Assembly: GCA_938003855.1 (NCBI GenBank) | Contig: CALKXD010000132.1 | Coordinates: forward strand, 1-64,000 | DNA length: 64,000 nt | Source of the DNA: an uncultured Granulosicoccaceae bacterium | Lineage (GTDB): Bacteria > Pseudomonadota > Gammaproteobacteria > Granulosicoccales > Granulosicoccaceae | Direction: 5' to 3' | Part shown: piece after piece, positions 20,178-29,095 of the stretch | How the letters are laid out: each line of letters begins with the position of its first letter | How positions within the stretch are numbered: position 1 is the first letter of the stretch | Program-made: the position numbers and the translations under genes | The notes under the pieces: model-generated | What the model was told of the DNA's origin: nothing | Database searches by the model: none | Seen by the model: only the letters and a program-made list of their open reading frames with translations

Positions 20178-21071
20178 ATTAAATCGGCGCAAGCCTTCCA
20201 ACGCCTGCCAGGCAATACCAAAGGGGCGGTATTTCTGCTGTTGGCCGCTGCCGGCTTCAGCCTTATGGCAATGCAGATTAAGCTGGTCGGTCAACACCTG
20301 CATGTTACGCAGATAATATTAGTGCGCCAGATTGTCATGATGCTGATCATGGCCCCCCGGCTGTCACGCGACTTCCCCGCCTCTATCAAGTCCAATCGGC
20401 CAGTCCTGCACCTGACCCGGATTGGCGCTGCGCTGATCGCCATGCTCGGCGGGTTCACCGCGTTAATCCATATGCCCATGGCCGATGCAACCGCCATTGG
20501 GTTTGCGAAGAGCTTTTTTGTCACCATATTCGCCATTCTGATTCTGCGGGAGACAGTCGGCATCAGACGCTGGCTGGCAACTCTGGTCGGCTTTATCGGC
20601 GTCATCGTCATGCTGCAACCCGGCGGTACCGGTTTTACTATCTATGGTATCTATGCGGCTATCGGTGCAGTCGCTGCAGGACTGGTGATGGTCATACTGC
20701 GGTTGCTGTCGCGCACAGAATCACCTTCAACAATTCTTACCTATCAGGCCGCAGGTGTCGCGCTGGTCCTGGCAACACCGGCTGTTATTTACTGGCAGCC
20801 CCCAACTACCATAGAATGGCTGCTGTTGCTGGGCATCGGCCTGACCGGTTACTGGTCGCAGATGGCTAATATCCATGCGTATAAAAATGGCGAAGCCTCC
20901 CTGCTGGCACCGCTTGAATATACGCGCCTGATCTATGCGACCATCCTCGGTATCCTGGTGTTTGGCAACTTTCCAACCAGTGCTACCATTGTCGGTGCAA
21001 CCATAGTGGTTGCCGCCTCAGGCTACACTATTCATCGCGAAACAACACTCAAGCGCAATAACACGCAGTAA
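20178..21071 (+). CDS. EamA/DMT family transporter
   Basis: Ten predicted hydrophobic segments, GAVFLLLAAAGFSLMAMQIKLVGQHLHVTQIILVRQ and PLEYTRLIYATILGILVFGNFPTSATIVGATIVVAASG; start within ORF 20040-21071 approximate. Confidence 0.85.
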   Translation: MKSAQAFQRLPGNTKGAVFLLLAAAGFSLMAMQIKLVGQHLHVTQIILVRQIVMMLIMAPRLSRDFPASIKSNRPVLHLTRIGAALIAMLGGFTALIHMPMADATAIGFAKSFFVTIFAILILRETVGIRRWLATLVGFIGVIVMLQPGGTGFTIYGIYAAIGAVAAGLVMVILRLLSRTESPSTILTYQAAGVALVLATPAVIYWQPPTTIEWLLLLGIGLTGYWSQMANIHAYKNGEASLLAPLEYTRLIYATILGILVFGNFPTSATIVGATIVVAASGYTIHRETTLKRNNTQ

Positions 21072-21143
21072 CCTTATGAGCCACCATCCAGTGCACAGCA
21101 GTGAAATCACCCGGGCATCTTCCGGTAACCGATCAATTCAATC

Positions 21144-22664
21144 GTGAAAACTTTATTACCCGTCCTTGGCGATCAACTGTCACTGCAGTTAGCCTCACTG
21201 CAACAGGCCGATCCTGCACACTCGATCATTCTAATGACCGAGTGCATGGACGAAGCCACCTACGTTCAACACCATAAAAAAAAGCTGGTGTTTGTGTTCT
21301 CTGCAATGCGTCACTTCGCGGTAACGCTGCAGCAACAAGGCTGGACCGTCGACTACATAAAGCTCGACGATACCAACAACCCCGGCGACTTAATTACAAG
21401 CATATCCAGCGCTCTTACACGCCACCAGTGTGATCGCATATTGATCACAGAAGCCGGAGAATGGCGCTTACAGCAAGCCCTGCAGAAACTCCCTGACACA
21501 GTCGCTGCCACCACCATCGTCGAAGACACGCGCTTTATCTGCTCGCACCAGACCTTTCGCGACTGGGCATCAAGCCGCACTCAAATGCGCATGGAGAACT
21601 TCTATCGCAATATGCGCCGGCAAACAGATTTGCTTATGGAGGGTAAAAAACCGGTGGGTGATCGATGGAACTTCGACGCCGAAAATCGCAAACCTGCCCC
21701 CGGTGAATTGCCGTTCACCGCGCCGACTCAATTTAAACCGGACAACATCACGCAGGACTGCATCGCACTTGTCGGGCAACGCTTCGATCACCACATCGGG
21801 TCGTTAGACAACTTCTGGTTTGGCGTCACCACAGAGCACGCCGAAAGTGCCCTGCAGCAATTTATAGAGCATTCACTGCCACTGTTCGGTGACTATCAGG
21901 ATGCGATGCTGACTGATGAAAAATTTCTCGCCCACTCGGTGCTGGCAATGTACATCAACATTGGTTTGCTCGATCCCCTCGCTGTCTGCAAGCGCATTGA
22001 AGCCGCCTACCTGCAAGGCCATGCACCGCTTAACGCAGTGGAGGGTTTTATCCGCCAGATCATCGGCTGGCGGGAGTACGTAAGAGGTATTTACTGGCTT
22101 AAAATGCCAGACTACGTCGAGCAGAATTTTTTCCAGCACCGGCAGCCTCTGCCAGATTTCTACTGGACCGCTGATACCGACATGGCCTGTCTTCGCGCCA
22201 GTATTCAGCAGACTATCGATGACGCCTACGCCCATCATATTCAGCGACTGATGATCACCGGCAATTTTGCCATGCTAGTCGGTGTCGACCCGAAGCGGGT
22301 GCACGAATGGTACTTACAGGTCTATGCCGATGCCTACGAATGGGTAGAACTGCCAAACACGCTGGGTATGAGCCAATTTGCCGATGGCGGTCTGCTCGGC
22401 TCTAAACCGTATGCCGCCAGTGGCAACTATATTAAAAAAATGTCTGACTACTGCACGGGCTGTAAATACAAAGTAAACAAAAAGGCCGGTGAGCAGGCTT
22501 GTCCCTACAATTATCTCTACTGGAATTTTATCGACCGTCATCGCGATAAGCTGGTGGGCAACCACCGCCTGGCGCAAGTGTACCGAACCTGGGATCGCAT
22601 GAGTGAAGAACGTCACCTAGAGGTCAAAGAAGATTCCCAACGCTTTTTGCATCAGCTGAAATAA
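21144..22664 (+). CDS. Cryptochrome/photolyase-related protein, FeS-BCP / PhrB-like (6-4) photolyase class
   Basis: LLPVLGDQLSLQ, PHRMQ-like RMENFYRNMRR, FIRQIIGWREYVRGIYW; C-terminal CX2CX12C (CTGCKYKVNKKAGEQAC) plus upstream Cys in DMACLRASI. Confidence 0.92.
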   Translation: MKTLLPVLGDQLSLQLASLQQADPAHSIILMTECMDEATYVQHHKKKLVFVFSAMRHFAVTLQQQGWTVDYIKLDDTNNPGDLITSISSALTRHQCDRILITEAGEWRLQQALQKLPDTVAATTIVEDTRFICSHQTFRDWASSRTQMRMENFYRNMRRQTDLLMEGKKPVGDRWNFDAENRKPAPGELPFTAPTQFKPDNITQDCIALVGQRFDHHIGSLDNFWFGVTTEHAESALQQFIEHSLPLFGDYQDAMLTDEKFLAHSVLAMYINIGLLDPLAVCKRIEAAYLQGHAPLNAVEGFIRQIIGWREYVRGIYWLKMPDYVEQNFFQHRQPLPDFYWTADTDMACLRASIQQTIDDAYAHHIQRLMITGNFAMLVGVDPKRVHEWYLQVYADAYEWVELPNTLGMSQFADGGLLGSKPYAASGNYIKKMSDYCTGCKYKVNKKAGEQACPYNYLYWNFIDRHRDKLVGNHRLAQVYRTWDRMSEERHLEVKEDSQRFLHQLK

Positions 22665-22673
22665 CTCACTCCA

Positions 22674-23225
22674 TCACATCTCGATAGAACCGACCACCGT
22701 AAAAGCGCCATCATCTTCACGCCTCACCACAACAATCTCTCCGGAGGCGGGATACACCCCGGTTAGCGCCGTGATGTTCACCTGGTGCGTCACCAGAATC
22801 ACCGGCAGTGTCGCCTCAGCCAACCACTGGATAGTCGCCTCGGTCTGACTGCCGGCGCGGCTTCTGTCTGCATAGAATGAATTAATCGGCGGCAGTGCCG
22901 TCACCGGTCCAATGCCCAGTAAAGCCGCTGTTTCCATACACCGACACCACTGGCTCGAATAAACACCCAACCGGGTATGGCTCTGCAGTACCTGCCCGAT
23001 ATCCCTAGCCTGCTGCCGGCCAGTGTCATTCAGGTTGCGTTGCGTCGAGCAATCGCCTACGGCAAAATTCGACGGATCACCGGTTCCGGGCGCAAGCGCG
23101 TGGCGCATCAGCGCAAAATGATTATCCGATGACAGCGCCTTGAGCACCTGATTGTTATCCGCTGCTGACACGATTGCTCCGGACAACAGCGCAAACATCA
23201 TGATCACTGACTGAACAATTTTCAT
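22674..23225 (-). CDS. Periplasmic histidine phosphatase family protein
   Basis: Start MKIVQSVIMMFALLSGAIVSAA (signal peptide); FALMRHALAPGTGDPSNF...RNLNDTGRQQARDIGQVL; VILVTHQVNITALTG. Confidence 0.85.
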   Translation of the reverse strand: MKIVQSVIMMFALLSGAIVSAADNNQVLKALSSDNHFALMRHALAPGTGDPSNFAVGDCSTQRNLNDTGRQQARDIGQVLQSHTRLGVYSSQWCRCMETAALLGIGPVTALPPINSFYADRSRAGSQTEATIQWLAEATLPVILVTHQVNITALTGVYPASGEIVVVRREDDGAFTVVGSIEM

Positions 23226-23229
23226 GCAC

Positions 23230-23388
23230 TCACCTATCTTTAGTTTGATTGACCGTTGATTTTTCGCCACGGCAGCGCTTGGAACAATAGCGAACTTCCT
23301 CCCAGCAGGCCGCCCATTTTTTTCGCCAGGTAAACGGACGCTGACAAACCGCACATACTTTTACCGGCAAGTCAGACTTTCTATGCAC
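23230..23388 (-). CDS. DUF2256 family small Cys-rich protein (52 aa, GTG start)
   Basis: Hand translation of the gap: (M)[51 protein letters not shown]; lies 3 nt after the photolyase stop and 4 nt before the phosphatase start; missing from supplied ORF track, presumably by length. Confidence 0.85.
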   Translation of the reverse strand: MHRKSDLPVKVCAVCQRPFTWRKKWAACWEEVRYCSKRCRGEKSTVNQTKDR

Positions 23389-23391
23389 GGC

Positions 23392-24948
23392 CTACTGCCC
23401 TAGATCCAGTGATAGCTGCGAGGATCGAGTGCTGCCACGGGGTTTGCGCTGATCGCGCCTTCGGACCCCGCTTTTACGGCTGCCGTGTCGCTGTTGAATA
23501 ATGTCAGCCTCACGACGAAACTCCGGTGATTTCCTGATCGAGTGAATAGCCTCACGGGCAGAGCGCGCAGCGGCCAGATGGTCAACCAAAGGCTCGGGGT
23601 AATCGCACCCTGGACGGCAGTCAGCCAATTGCTGTTCCAGCAGAGACATTTTCCATGGCTCGTGAATATATTTGTTATCCACCGCTTGTAGTTCAGGCAC
23701 CCAACGGCGAATGAAAACGCCCTGTGGGTCCTGATCTATAGATTGCTTAACCGGATTATAAATGCGCACTGTATTGATACCGGTTGTGCCGCTTTGCATC
23801 TGCACCTGATTCCAATGAATACCCGGCTCATAGTCAACAAACATTCTCGCCAGATGCAAGCCGGGCTCACGCCAGTGCAACCACAACTGATAGGACGCAA
23901 ACGATAATAACATCGCCCGCATCCTGAAATTAAGCCAGCCCGTGTGAATAAGCGAACGCATACAGGCATCGATAAACGGATAGCCGGTTTGACCGCGACA
24001 CCAGGCCTGCAAAACGTCCGGGTCTGCGGTCGGGCTACGCATTCCGATATAGGCAGAGTGCACATCTTGCGCTTCATGTGCGGGGTCGTCTTCGAGTTTC
24101 TGTATAAAATGACAGTGCCAATGCAACCTTGCCGCATAGCTGCTCAACGACCGGACCCAGCTACCGCGCTCATCCATTTTCTGCGACTGGCGAAGCTCTA
24201 CTGCCGCCCCGACCAACTGCGAAACTTCCCTCATCGAAATAACGCCACAGGCTATGTGCGCCGACAACCGCGAGCAACTGTGCCCGGCCGTCAGCGGGCT
24301 GGACATTTCTTTCTGGTAGCGCTCACCCCGCTCAGATAAAAAACCCGTCACCAGTTGCAGTGCCTGTGCTCTGCCACCTCGCTGAGGTGCTACGCAATGG
24401 TCGTCCCGCATAGAGTCGAATGGCAAGTGCGGGAGATCAGGAGAACGACTCAGACTGGCGTGCAAGTAAGGTCTGAGCCCGATGGGCGCTGGAATAACCG
24501 GGGCCTCCATCAGCTTTTGCCATTTGGCCGCCCAGCCGTCGCGATCAGCGAGACGTCGCACCACACCATGCTGCGCAATCTCTATCCATTCAATCTCCCC
24601 CGCACTCGCCCACTGACCGACCGCAATGTCGCGGGTATAGGTCCACTGGTTGCCGGTCTCTTCATGCGACCACAGCCGATCAATCACATGCCTGTTGTGA
24701 AGCTCTGCCAGCACCTCTGTGACCTGACCGACGCGCACCTGCAGTGGTACACCTAATTTCGCAAGATCGGATTGCAACTCCTGCAGGCACTCACGAACAA
24801 ACAACCACTGCCGCATCGAGGTGTCCGGCAATGCCCAGTATTCGGGTTCGATAACATAGAGCGCCATTACCTCACCGCGAGCAGCAGCACGCGCTAACGG
24901 TGCATGATCCTGTACACGCAAATCGCGTTTAAACCAGACGAGCTCCAT
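23392..24948 (-). CDS. Deoxyribodipyrimidine photolyase / cryptochrome family protein
   Basis: MELVWFKRDLRVQDHAPLARAAARGEVMALYVIEPEYW; SRLSAHIACGVIS; QAWCRGQTGYPFIDACMRSLIHTGWLNFRMRAMLLSFASYQLWLHWREPGLHLARMFVDYEPGIHWNQVQMQSGTTGIN. Confidence 0.93.
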   Translation of the reverse strand: MELVWFKRDLRVQDHAPLARAAARGEVMALYVIEPEYWALPDTSMRQWLFVRECLQELQSDLAKLGVPLQVRVGQVTEVLAELHNRHVIDRLWSHEETGNQWTYTRDIAVGQWASAGEIEWIEIAQHGVVRRLADRDGWAAKWQKLMEAPVIPAPIGLRPYLHASLSRSPDLPHLPFDSMRDDHCVAPQRGGRAQALQLVTGFLSERGERYQKEMSSPLTAGHSCSRLSAHIACGVISMREVSQLVGAAVELRQSQKMDERGSWVRSLSSYAARLHWHCHFIQKLEDDPAHEAQDVHSAYIGMRSPTADPDVLQAWCRGQTGYPFIDACMRSLIHTGWLNFRMRAMLLSFASYQLWLHWREPGLHLARMFVDYEPGIHWNQVQMQSGTTGINTVRIYNPVKQSIDQDPQGVFIRRWVPELQAVDNKYIHEPWKMSLLEQQLADCRPGCDYPEPLVDHLAAARSAREAIHSIRKSPEFRREADIIQQRHGSRKSGVRRRDQRKPRGSTRSSQLSLDLGQ

Positions 24949-25010
24949 ACGTTAAGAGACCCACCGCCCGTCGGACCCAGCCGCCGCGCACACGCTCAAC
25001 AACAAACTTA

Positions 25011-25712
25011 TCACCACGGGATAGCGTTGCCGTCATAAGCGATAAACCGCCCGGTCATTTCAGGGGTCATTTCAGCCAATCGATCGACCAGCAACGCGGC
25101 GGTTTTTGCCGAAGAGAACAACTTACCTTCGGCAACCCGCGCCTGAAAAGGCATAGAAAGCGCGGTGTCAGTGGTGCCGGGGTGCAGTGCTGCGACACAT
25201 ACATTCGGTAACGTGCGTCGCCACTCGATGCTGATGTTTTTGATCGCCATATTCAGCGCCGCCTTGGAGCAGCGATAGCTGTACCAGCCACCAAGCCGGT
25301 TATCATCGATACTGCCGACACGTGCCGACACAGTGGCAAAAACAGCGTGCTGCTGATGACGGAGATGTGTCGTGAAGTGCTTTGCCACAAGTAGCGTGGG
25401 CAGTACATTAGTGTCCATATTCATGCGAAAGAACTCCGCATCAATCTCACGCAACCCCTTCTCAGGAGTACGCGCTCCGGTGTGTAGCACACCAACCGCA
25501 TTTACGACCCAGTGAGCCTCACCAATGCCTTCAGCAAAAGCCCGCACCTGCTCCTCAACGGTCACATCGACCTGACACCAGTACACGTCCGTGATGTCGG
25601 GCTTAACCGTATACCAGGTTGCAAAGATTGATGCTTTCGGATAACGCTGTTTAATCTCGCTGATCAAGGCATTGCCGATACCACCATTGCCACCCAGAAT
25701 CACAACATTCAC
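25011..25712 (-). CDS. Short-chain dehydrogenase/reductase (CsgA/C-factor-like)
   Basis: NVVILGGNGGIGNALISEI Rossmann motif; YSYRCSKAALNMAIKNISIEWRR catalytic YxxxK-type region. Confidence 0.85.
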   Translation of the reverse strand: MNVVILGGNGGIGNALISEIKQRYPKASIFATWYTVKPDITDVYWCQVDVTVEEQVRAFAEGIGEAHWVVNAVGVLHTGARTPEKGLREIDAEFFRMNMDTNVLPTLLVAKHFTTHLRHQQHAVFATVSARVGSIDDNRLGGWYSYRCSKAALNMAIKNISIEWRRTLPNVCVAALHPGTTDTALSMPFQARVAEGKLFSSAKTAALLVDRLAEMTPEMTGRFIAYDGNAIPW

Positions 25713-25863
25713 AACCTGCGTACCACCCTTTATTATCGAAATTCAGATAAGGTCACTACGCAGGGTCGAGCGCATTGGATCAACACGGCAGATAGACCGA
25801 CGCAAGACCGCACAGCTGCAAACTTTGAACAAGTGGTGGGTTACTGGCTGGAAGGAGCATTAA

Positions 25864-25939
25864 TGGTGGGCCGTGAAGGATTCGAACCTTCGACCAATTG
25901 ATTAAAAGTCAACTGCTCTACCGACTGAGCTAACGGCCC
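25864..25939 (-). tRNA. tRNA-Lys (anticodon UUU)
   Basis: GGGCCGTTAGCTCAGTCGGTAGAGCAGTTGACTTTTAATCAATTGGTCGAAGGTTCGAATCCTTCACGGCCCACCA on minus strand; complete cloverleaf and encoded CCA. Confidence 0.98.
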
Positions 25940-26164
25940 TTATACTCGTAACTACATCTACTTTGAGATATTCTGTCTTTCGACAATGTGCCAGCCTGGC
26001 TGGCGATGCGGTTGGACCGCTTTTCGGGCAGGCTGCTGAACAGCGCCCCTACCCAAGCCGCATAGTATAGCGTTATCCGTGCACCTTGCCTAGCCCGTTT
26101 CGCTATCGAAAAGCCGACTAGTCGAACAATTTTTACTTTCGACTCAATCAGCCTGCTAACCCGC

Positions 26165-27040
26165 CTACAAACCGGCGTTGTTCATTTGCTCGAGTCGCCG
26201 TCGGGCAAGTGCTGCTATCGACCGGCCACGGTATTCGGACTCGACGGATTGCAGTTCAACACGGGCCTCGCCGTAGCGTTGCAATTCATACAGCGCAAAC
26301 CCTTTGCGCAGGCGCGCATCAGCAACCTTGCGACTCGCCGGAAACTGAAAAATAACCACATTGAACCGGTCGATCGCTTCATTGAACTGGCGTTCGACGT
26401 AATTTGCTTCACCCAGCCAATAGTGCGCATTGTCGGCGTAGGTACCATTGGGGTACTGGCTGAGAAAATTACCAAACTCCGCGATCGCTTCGCGATTGCG
26501 GCCGAGAATTAACAGATCGTAGGCATTCTGGTAGTCGAGTTGTTCCTGGCGATCGTTGCGCACCGGCTCTTCGGTGAAAACAGGTTCTTCCTGAAAGGTA
26601 TCGAGCTGCTCTGAGGAGGACAACCCGGAATCACCGTCAAGCGGGATATCGTCCAGACCTTCAAGCGACTCCAGACTGAGCTCACCACCACCAGCTTCAA
26701 TCGCGGCAATCCGACCATCGGTGTCGAGGTACAGCTTGCGCTGTCGCTCACGCATCGACTCCAGCGCATTATTTTGCTCTTCCAGCTGACCACGCAGCTG
26801 ACGCACTTCGTTTTGCAACGACTCAATACGCTGCACCATGTTGATCAGCACCGAGTTGTCGAGTATCCGCTCGAGGCGCTGCACACGTCCTTCAACATTC
26901 TGCGCCACCACCGGCGCCGACAACGACAGCAGCGCCATTGCGCCAATAACTCCCGCCGCGACTCTGATCGAAACAACTCGACTCATCGCGCTGAAAGCTA
27001 CATCACTGGATTTACTCACTGGCTTATCTCCCATGATCAA
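26165..27040 (-). CDS. cpoB: Tol-Pal system protein YbgF/CpoB
   Basis: N-terminal coiled coil plus C-terminal TPR (YQNAYDLLILGRNREAIAEFGNFLSQYPNGTYADNAHYWLGEANYVERQFNEAIDRFNVVIFQFP); downstream of pal. Confidence 0.93.
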   Translation of the reverse strand: MIMGDKPVSKSSDVAFSAMSRVVSIRVAAGVIGAMALLSLSAPVVAQNVEGRVQRLERILDNSVLINMVQRIESLQNEVRQLRGQLEEQNNALESMRERQRKLYLDTDGRIAAIEAGGGELSLESLEGLDDIPLDGDSGLSSSEQLDTFQEEPVFTEEPVRNDRQEQLDYQNAYDLLILGRNREAIAEFGNFLSQYPNGTYADNAHYWLGEANYVERQFNEAIDRFNVVIFQFPASRKVADARLRKGFALYELQRYGEARVELQSVESEYRGRSIAALARRRLEQMNNAGL

Positions 27041-27065
27041 TCGTCATTACTGTGGTACGTAGCCG

Positions 27066-27692
27066 CTAGTTTAGCCCTTCATACACCAGTTCTACACGGC
27101 GATTGCGTCTGTAGCTGCTTTCACCCTGACCCTCGTCCAGCGGAACTTCTTCACCATAGCTCAGGGTGCTGAATTGACCAGCGTCCACCCCCTGCAATCT
27201 GAGTATTCGAGCAACGGATCGCGAGCGGTTGTCACCAAGCGCTATATTGTATTCTCTGGAGCCACGCTCATCGGTGTGACCTTCAAGCCGGACCCGCACA
27301 TCGCGAAAACCGGACAGATACTCCGCGTGCAGCTTGATCAGATCAATCGACTGAGCAGCCAACTCTGAACTGTTATAGTCAAAAAAGATAATCCGCTTGG
27401 CGAGCGGGTGGCTTGGATCATTGATCGAGCCGCGACCTATAGCGATGCCACTGGCCGGGCCACTTTCAATCTGCTCTTCCTGCTGGGTCGGCCGCACCGT
27501 GCCGACCGCCGCTTCATTGATACCCGGGATCAGATCAGGCACTGGCGGTCTGGGCAGTTCTGTCTGCTCGGGTATGCCGCTTGGCACCTCTCCGATGTCA
27601 CGGCCGGTGGCGCACGAAATCAGGGTGCTTACACTTAACGCCACTGTAAGCAACAACCGGATGCTGCGGGTGTTTTCAGGCAAGTTAATCAC
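27066..27692 (-). CDS. pal: Peptidoglycan-associated lipoprotein Pal
   Basis: Lipoprotein signal STLISC; IFFDYNSSELAAQSIDLIKLHAEYL...VRLEGHTDERGSREYNIALGDNRSRSV OmpA-like domain. Confidence 0.96.
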   Translation of the reverse strand: MINLPENTRSIRLLLTVALSVSTLISCATGRDIGEVPSGIPEQTELPRPPVPDLIPGINEAAVGTVRPTQQEEQIESGPASGIAIGRGSINDPSHPLAKRIIFFDYNSSELAAQSIDLIKLHAEYLSGFRDVRVRLEGHTDERGSREYNIALGDNRSRSVARILRLQGVDAGQFSTLSYGEEVPLDEGQGESSYRRNRRVELVYEGLN

Positions 27693-27730
27693 ATCAACCT
27701 CTTCTTTTTATTCATTGCATTGCACCGTTT

Positions 27731-29095
27731 CTAGCGCTTGGGTCCCCATGCGGGGTCTCGCACATTCTCGTTGGCCAGGCTTACACGCTGCGTCACCAGC
27801 CCGTCAACACTGATCAATCCAAGTACGCCACGGCCGTTTTCTTCGGTGGCGTAGAGTATCATTTCTCCATTCGGCGCAAAACTCGGCGACTCATCCAGAC
27901 GCCCGTCGGTCAGGACTTCCAGCACCTTGCTTTGCAGATCCAGAGTTGCTATCCGGAAATTCCCCTCTTCACTGTGGATAAACGCGATCTTCGATCCATC
28001 GGGTGATGCGGTCGCACCGGCGTTGTATTTTCCTTCAAAGGTTAATCGCTGCGCGGGAGCGCTACCGGCTACCTCTTTGCGGTAAATCTGCGGTGTACCA
28101 CTGCGGTTGGACGTAAACACAATCGTGTTGTTATCCAGCCACGCCGCTTCAGTTTCTATGGAAGGCTCGTTTGTCAGCTGTGACAATTGCCCTGAAAAAA
28201 CATTCACCATATAGATATCGGGACTGCCCCGATGGGAAAGCGACAGCGCCAACCGCCGGCCATCGGGAGACCAGGCCGGTGAGCCGTTGATACCTTCGAT
28301 CGATATCAGCTTACGGCGCTCCGCCTTTGCCAGATGATGGACAATAATGGCTGTACGCCCCGGAAACTCGAACGACACATAAGCCAGTTGCTCACCATCA
28401 GGCGACCAGGTGGGAGAGAGGATCGGTCGGGAGATCTCCAGTACGCGGGTAATGTTGTTGCCATCAATGTCGGCAAGCTCTAGCGCATAGCGCTTGTTAT
28501 CTTTGTTACCCACCGCCGTAATATAGGCAAACTGCGTATCAAACACGCCGGTTATCCCGACAATCTGCTCATACACCAGGTTGGCTATGGTATGGCCAGT
28601 ACGGCGCAGTTGATCGCGCCCGATTTGATACCGACAGCAATATTCAACCACCCCCTGAGCGTTGGGCTCATAGGCAAGCATGCGGGTCTGCTTAAGCACG
28701 TCGATGAGTTCAAACTGTACCTGCAGACCGCCATCTGCCGCCGCATTGACTCGGCCGACCACCAGGTATTCTACTTCGGCCGTGTTCCAGTCGGTAAACT
28801 GCACTTCCCTGGTAGATTGCGGGAATGCGCGCAGCGATGATCGCGGCAGCACCTTGAATCGACCACTACGCTTGAGGTCATTTTCCAGCACCTCGGCGAT
28901 ATCAACACTAAGACCCGGCACCTCACTGATAAACGGTACCACCGCAATGGGAATCGCATCCTGCAGTCCGGCGGTATCGGTAATTTCAATACGCAACACC
29001 GATCCGGCACTGAACGGCAATAGACAAAGCAGCAACAGCGCGGCTAGCCTCAGCTGCAGGGCAGATGATCGATTTGCATGTTTATTTTTCAACAT
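27731..29095 (-). CDS. tolB: Tol-Pal translocation protein TolB
   Basis: IAVVPFISE, SPTWSPDGEQLAYVSFE, GSPAWSPDGRRLALSLSHRGSPDIYMV, FTSNRSGTPQIYR beta-propeller. Confidence 0.97.
   Translation of the reverse strand: MLKNKHANRSSALQLRLAALLLLCLLPFSAGSVLRIEITDTAGLQDAIPIAVVPFISEVPGLSVDIAEVLENDLKRSGRFKVLPRSSLRAFPQSTREVQFTDWNTAEVEYLVVGRVNAAADGGLQVQFELIDVLKQTRMLAYEPNAQGVVEYCCRYQIGRDQLRRTGHTIANLVYEQIVGITGVFDTQFAYITAVGNKDNKRYALELADIDGNNITRVLEISRPILSPTWSPDGEQLAYVSFEFPGRTAIIVHHLAKAERRKLISIEGINGSPAWSPDGRRLALSLSHRGSPDIYMVNVFSGQLSQLTNEPSIETEAAWLDNNTIVFTSNRSGTPQIYRKEVAGSAPAQRLTFEGKYNAGATASPDGSKIAFIHSEEGNFRIATLDLQSKVLEVLTDGRLDESPSFAPNGEMILYATEENGRGVLGLISVDGLVTQRVSLANENVRDPAWGPKR

Noticed and set aside
25864-25939. 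tRNA-Lys as an integration site for a mobile island
   Set aside because: No integrase, no repeat of the tRNA 3' end seen nearby, and flanking genes (photolyase cluster, tol-pal) show no mobile signature.
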